Assembly (NCBI GenBank): GCA_000320545.1
Contig: ADNK01000697.1
Location: 1 to 64,000 of the forward strand
Direction of reading: 5' to 3'
From: Bigelowiella natans CCMP2755
Taxonomy: Eukaryota; Cercozoa; Chlorarachniophyceae
DNA length: 64,000 nucleotides
Shown piece by piece: positions 60,963 through 64,000 of the stretch. Within the stretch, counting starts at the first letter, position 1. Each line of letters opens with the position of its first letter. The position numbers and the translations under genes were made by a program. The notes beneath the pieces were generated by a model. That model did not search any database and was not told where the DNA came from. It saw only the letters and a list, made by a program, of their open reading frames with translations.

Positions 60963-61262
60963 AAAAGATGGTAAAGTAACCTCTTGGTCTTTAACCTCTT
61001 CATTTTCACCAGCTCTTGAAGGCATAATAAATACACGTTCATGTCCACTTGGAACCTATAGAAAGAAGGGGGAAAGACAGGTTTAGGTAACATCATCATC
61101 TGCGACTAGACGTGGCATTTTAACCGGCTCACGTGCGGTGAGAAGGTCTCTGAGATCATCGGCCTGTGTGGTTTCACCAGCGTATCTAGTACGCCTCGAT
61201 TGCCTCACAGAAGGAGTGCGGCTACCACTCCGACTAGTGCTTCGACTAGATGCACGGCTCAT
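57375..61262 (-). CDS. Ubiquitin-fusion protein with tandem Ub-like domains and degenerate tail
   Basis: Exons 61262-61092, 61055-60981, 60852-60781, 60618-59833, 59369-59274, 59117-58836 and 58592-57375 join in phase to about 899 residues. The N-terminus is Arg/Ser-rich ([19 protein letters not shown]), like nuclear or RNA-binding proteins. Next comes a small beta motif ([16 protein letters not shown], then [21 protein letters not shown]) of the NG...V...NL type. Middle segments are unassigned, though about 60190-59960 ([18 protein letters not shown]) looks Ub-like. The last exon holds one divergent Ub-like domain ([11 protein letters not shown] onward) and a near-canonical ubiquitin (about residues 824-899: [15 protein letters not shown], Lys48 in FAGKQLEDG, Lys63 in IQKEST). 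The chain ends RLRGT then TGA, so the second C-terminal Gly is missing and conjugation is unlikely. The first intron would be only 36 nt. The start Met is tentative. Confidence 0.85.
59434..59497. repeat. (CA)n(TA)n array in a ubiquitin-fusion intron
   Basis: A compound CA then TA array in the intron between exons 59833 and 59369. Confidence 0.95.
60917..60960. repeat. (CT)n array in a ubiquitin-fusion intron
   Basis: A long CT array, which reads GA on the coding strand, between exons 60981 and 60852. Confidence 0.95.
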
Positions 61263-61998
61263 GCGAGGGGTCCTCTTCTTGCGAACTGTGAAGGAAGATT
61301 CTTTGGAGTTTTAGTTCAAGGAATGTTCTCTTCGACCAAAATAAAAGGTCTCACTAGCTAGCTCAATTATGCAATATATTAAGTCGCAGTATGAAAACCA
61401 CGTTGATTTTATTTCTTTTTCTCTAAAAGTCGACAGCATATTAGAATCAGCAAACGACTTCGAAAAGAAAGTGCATCCTCTGAGAATTTCCCGCAAATTA
61501 AATTACGGGAAATGAGCAGTGATTATGTCGTACGACATGAAAATTTGTTGTCGTAGGCGACGATTTCTATACGAGTAGAGAACACTCACAAGCTCCTCCC
61601 TCTAATCTTCGGTATGGGGAAAAGTTGTGCAGCTCAACTGTCTGAGGGCATAGTTCTGTCCTGAAATGCTCCCATCAAACTGACTATCATTGTTTTCTTT
61701 TAGAAAAAGGGAATGGTTGAAGACTCTGGTCTAACGGCCGCCCTTCCCCCTCCGCCCCCTGCTACTCCTTCGCCGACATCGAACGAAGTATGAACACCGA
61801 AAAATACTGCTGACAGATACTCAATATAGTATTATAATAGTGTGCTCTTCGATTATTTAATTTACGAACACAATTGAATGCAGCCTATTAACCGTAAGTA
61901 ATCACCATTGCCTTCAGCGTCAATCCGAGTGGCTTATACATGTGGTGATCTTGTAAACCCTAAGTAAAAATGCTTCTTCGCACATCTTCATGTTTCAG
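61263..61998. other. Divergent intergenic region
   Basis: Lies between the ubiquitin-fusion gene (minus) and the CHD-like gene (plus). A minus-strand ATG-TCG-GCG-AAG followed by a GTAGCA donor-like site near 61790 might be a 5' exon of the former, but the phase does not fit. Nothing else is seen. Confidence 0.45.
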
Positions 61999-62651
61999 GC
62001 AATAGAATCCAATAGTCTCGTAGAGCCGTCAACCTCCTCATCATCCAAGTACATAGCTGTACCATCATTATCATCGTCGTCGTCGTCGTCATCATCTTCA
62101 TTGTTGACACCCGGTCAGAGGCAGATTCTCAACACACTTCTCAAAGATGACCCAGCGTCCTCCCTTCTTCCACCCTCTTTCCCACACGGATTAATAACAA
62201 CAAAAAATCTAAGAAAGAACAAAGAACTGGACAGCATAATCGCATATAGGGTCGCCGCTTGATAGATTGTTGTTGCACGAGATTTTAGGAATGTTGTGTG
62301 ATAGTTTTAGAAATGATTCTGTAAAATCAATGCGGTAGTAGCGGCGAATCATGTCGCATGATGCCAGTGAACAAAAAACTTGACTTATCGACCGCCAATA
62401 GCTTAAAGCGAAACTTTTCCTTGTTCTCGAGACTTTACCAACTAGATATGCTGTAAATGCGATTCTCTAGTTTTTCTAATTTCGGACTATGGTTATGTGG
62501 CTATGTGTAATGTGTGTTAATTATTATATATACAAGAGGGGTGCTGGCGGGAGGCAGATTGAGTATTTGGTGAGATGGAAAAGACTATCCGACATTCATG
62601 CATCATGGGAACCTCACAGTCAGGTACTGAGGATCAACACACTCATATTTT

Positions 62652-62688
<37 letters not shown>

Positions 62689-62801
62689 CTGCTGGCTGAT
62701 GTGTGAACAATAAACGTTATATATAAGAGGAACTGCTAGGTAGTGTGGAATCTTTCGATTTGATTCCGAATTTAGGGCGATGAAGTCTCCCTGCTGGCGA
62801 C

Positions 62802-62834
<33 letters not shown>

Positions 62835-64000
62835 CAGCCAAGCAGACAAAAACAAAAATGTTTCCCTAATGAAGACAATGAATCTGGAAATTACTCCTGT
62901 CCTTCTTCGTGTAATGTGAAGCACCTACCTATTATTATTACTATTATTATATGTTCTACTAGATCAAGGGCATGATGGCAGCAGCAGCAAACACGATAGA
63001 CCTAAAAGCTGTTCCACTGATGAGAAAAGGTGAAGGAGTATTTTTGGTTGTTCGCTACTACTACAAGTTATTACATATACTGTAGATACAGATTGTGCCT
63101 CAGGATTACTACCGGCAAATATTGCTGAAACACACATACATTTTGGAACATTTCGACAAGAAGCAAGACCCAACAACGTGATCGTCCTTTTATGATTTTG
63201 GAAATTTGCAATTTGCAACAGCACTCTACTAATCCTTCTTTCTCTCCCCCACCTCCTCCTCTCCTCCTCTCCATTTCATTCGCTGTATTATTCGTCATTC
63301 CAGGAGGGACTTCTACAGCGCAGTCGCTGTTGTCAAATCCGCCATTTTCATGCGAAATAGAGCGGATTCTCACGCATATTGAAAGCCCTTCCATCAAAGG
63401 GCATGGGCAGCAGAATGATGATGATGATGAGGAGGAGGAGAAAACAACAGATGACGACGCTGAGACAGAGGACGAGAATGATGATGGTGATGGAGGAGGA
63501 GATCAATTTGCTAATAGAAGAAGTAGAGAAAGAAGAGAGAATGGTGCTGATGGTAAAGATGAAAATAGAACTACTTCCAAAAGCGACGACAAGGATAGAA
63601 ATGTTGTTATTAGAAGATCAGCATCAGACCTAGCAGAATATGGTGCTAGTAAAGCTGTTAACGATGGCAATGGTAGTAGAGGTGATGATGATGATGATAA
63701 TGATGATGATGATGGAGCAACAACAGGGATAGATAGCACCAACAGAAGACGAAGGAGGAGAAAGAGAGAAATGCTACAAGCAGCCGATCTTGCATCTCCA
63801 TTTCCTACTCTCCCTTCCTCCTCTGTATCATCATCATCATCGTCGTCGTCGTCATGTAATGCAACCAAGAGCAAAAAGAACCACCAGTCTATTACTGCTA
63901 CTACCACTACCACTAGTGCCGCTACTACTACTACTACTACAACTTCTACTACTACTACTCCTACAAGCACTAAAAGTTGTTACTGCTACTATCTGGTGAA
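61999..64000 (+). CDS. CHD-type chromatin remodeller, N-terminal part (runs off the window)
   Basis: Exons recognised: 61999 to about 62250 (a Ser-rich region, LLTPGQRQILNTLLKDDPAS), 62537-62623, and 63304 to beyond 64000; others between are unresolved. Exon 62537-62623 encodes the core of chromodomain 1 (RQIEYLVRWKRL, then HASWEPHSQ). Exon 63304 onward starts chromodomain 2 (PPFSCEIERILTHIE). It then runs through about 200 acidic, Ser- and Thr-rich residues without a stop, and reaches CYCYYLVK at the window end, which fits the next strand of the same chromodomain. Tandem chromodomains with this spacing point to the CHD family of SNF2 ATPases that move nucleosomes. The ATPase part would lie beyond the window, so the assignment rests on the chromodomains alone. 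Confidence 0.7.
62657..62684. repeat. (TA)n microsatellite in a CHD-like intron
   Basis: A perfect TA array just after exon 62537-62623. An ATC array follows at about 62803-62833. Confidence 0.95.

Overview
This window is nuclear DNA from an intron-rich eukaryote, most likely a photosynthetic protist with a complex (secondary) plastid. Three things support this. Conserved proteins can only be read by joining many short GT-AG exons. One gene encodes a plastid terminal oxidase whose N-terminus looks like a signal anchor followed by a basic, Ser/Arg/His-rich transit-like stretch. Introns and intergenic DNA are full of microsatellites. I cannot name the species. All exon joins below come from reading frame, splice phase and remembered family motifs; no search was run.

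Left part (1-14.8 kb): a possible minus-strand exon at the edge; a SelU/peroxiredoxin-like-2 gene (2.6-3.9 kb) with an in-frame UGA where relatives have the first Cys of the active-site CxxC; a head-to-head pair of almost identical secreted Cys-rich proteins (5.8-7.7 kb) between two CATG/CTAG-rich islands; then microsatellite-rich DNA with unplaced minus-strand exons, an acidic type II membrane protein and a small hypothetical protein.

Middle (14.8-36.8 kb): a NIPA-type transporter (minus), the plastid terminal oxidase (minus), a DEG9-like HtrA protease (plus), and a 1,236-residue protein (minus) that fuses a GT23-like fucosyltransferase domain, a DUF3431-like domain and a GT10 fucosyltransferase domain. 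Gene-free islands rich in CATG and CTAG lie between genes.

Right part (36.8-64 kb): a long microsatellite-rich stretch with scattered minus-strand exons, a PH-domain gene (minus), a short-chain dehydrogenase (plus), a cytosolic-type chorismate mutase (minus, 13 exons including a GC-AG intron), an EF-hand protein (plus), a nuclear-looking ubiquitin-fusion protein ending in a degenerate ubiquitin tail (minus), and the start of a CHD-type chromatin remodeller (plus) running off the right edge.

The genes are functionally unrelated, as expected for a eukaryotic chromosome; there is no operon logic. The best leads are the selenoprotein, the triple-domain fucosyltransferase, the inverted Cys-rich gene pair whose identity stops at the start and stop codons, and the chromodomain split by a long acidic insertion.
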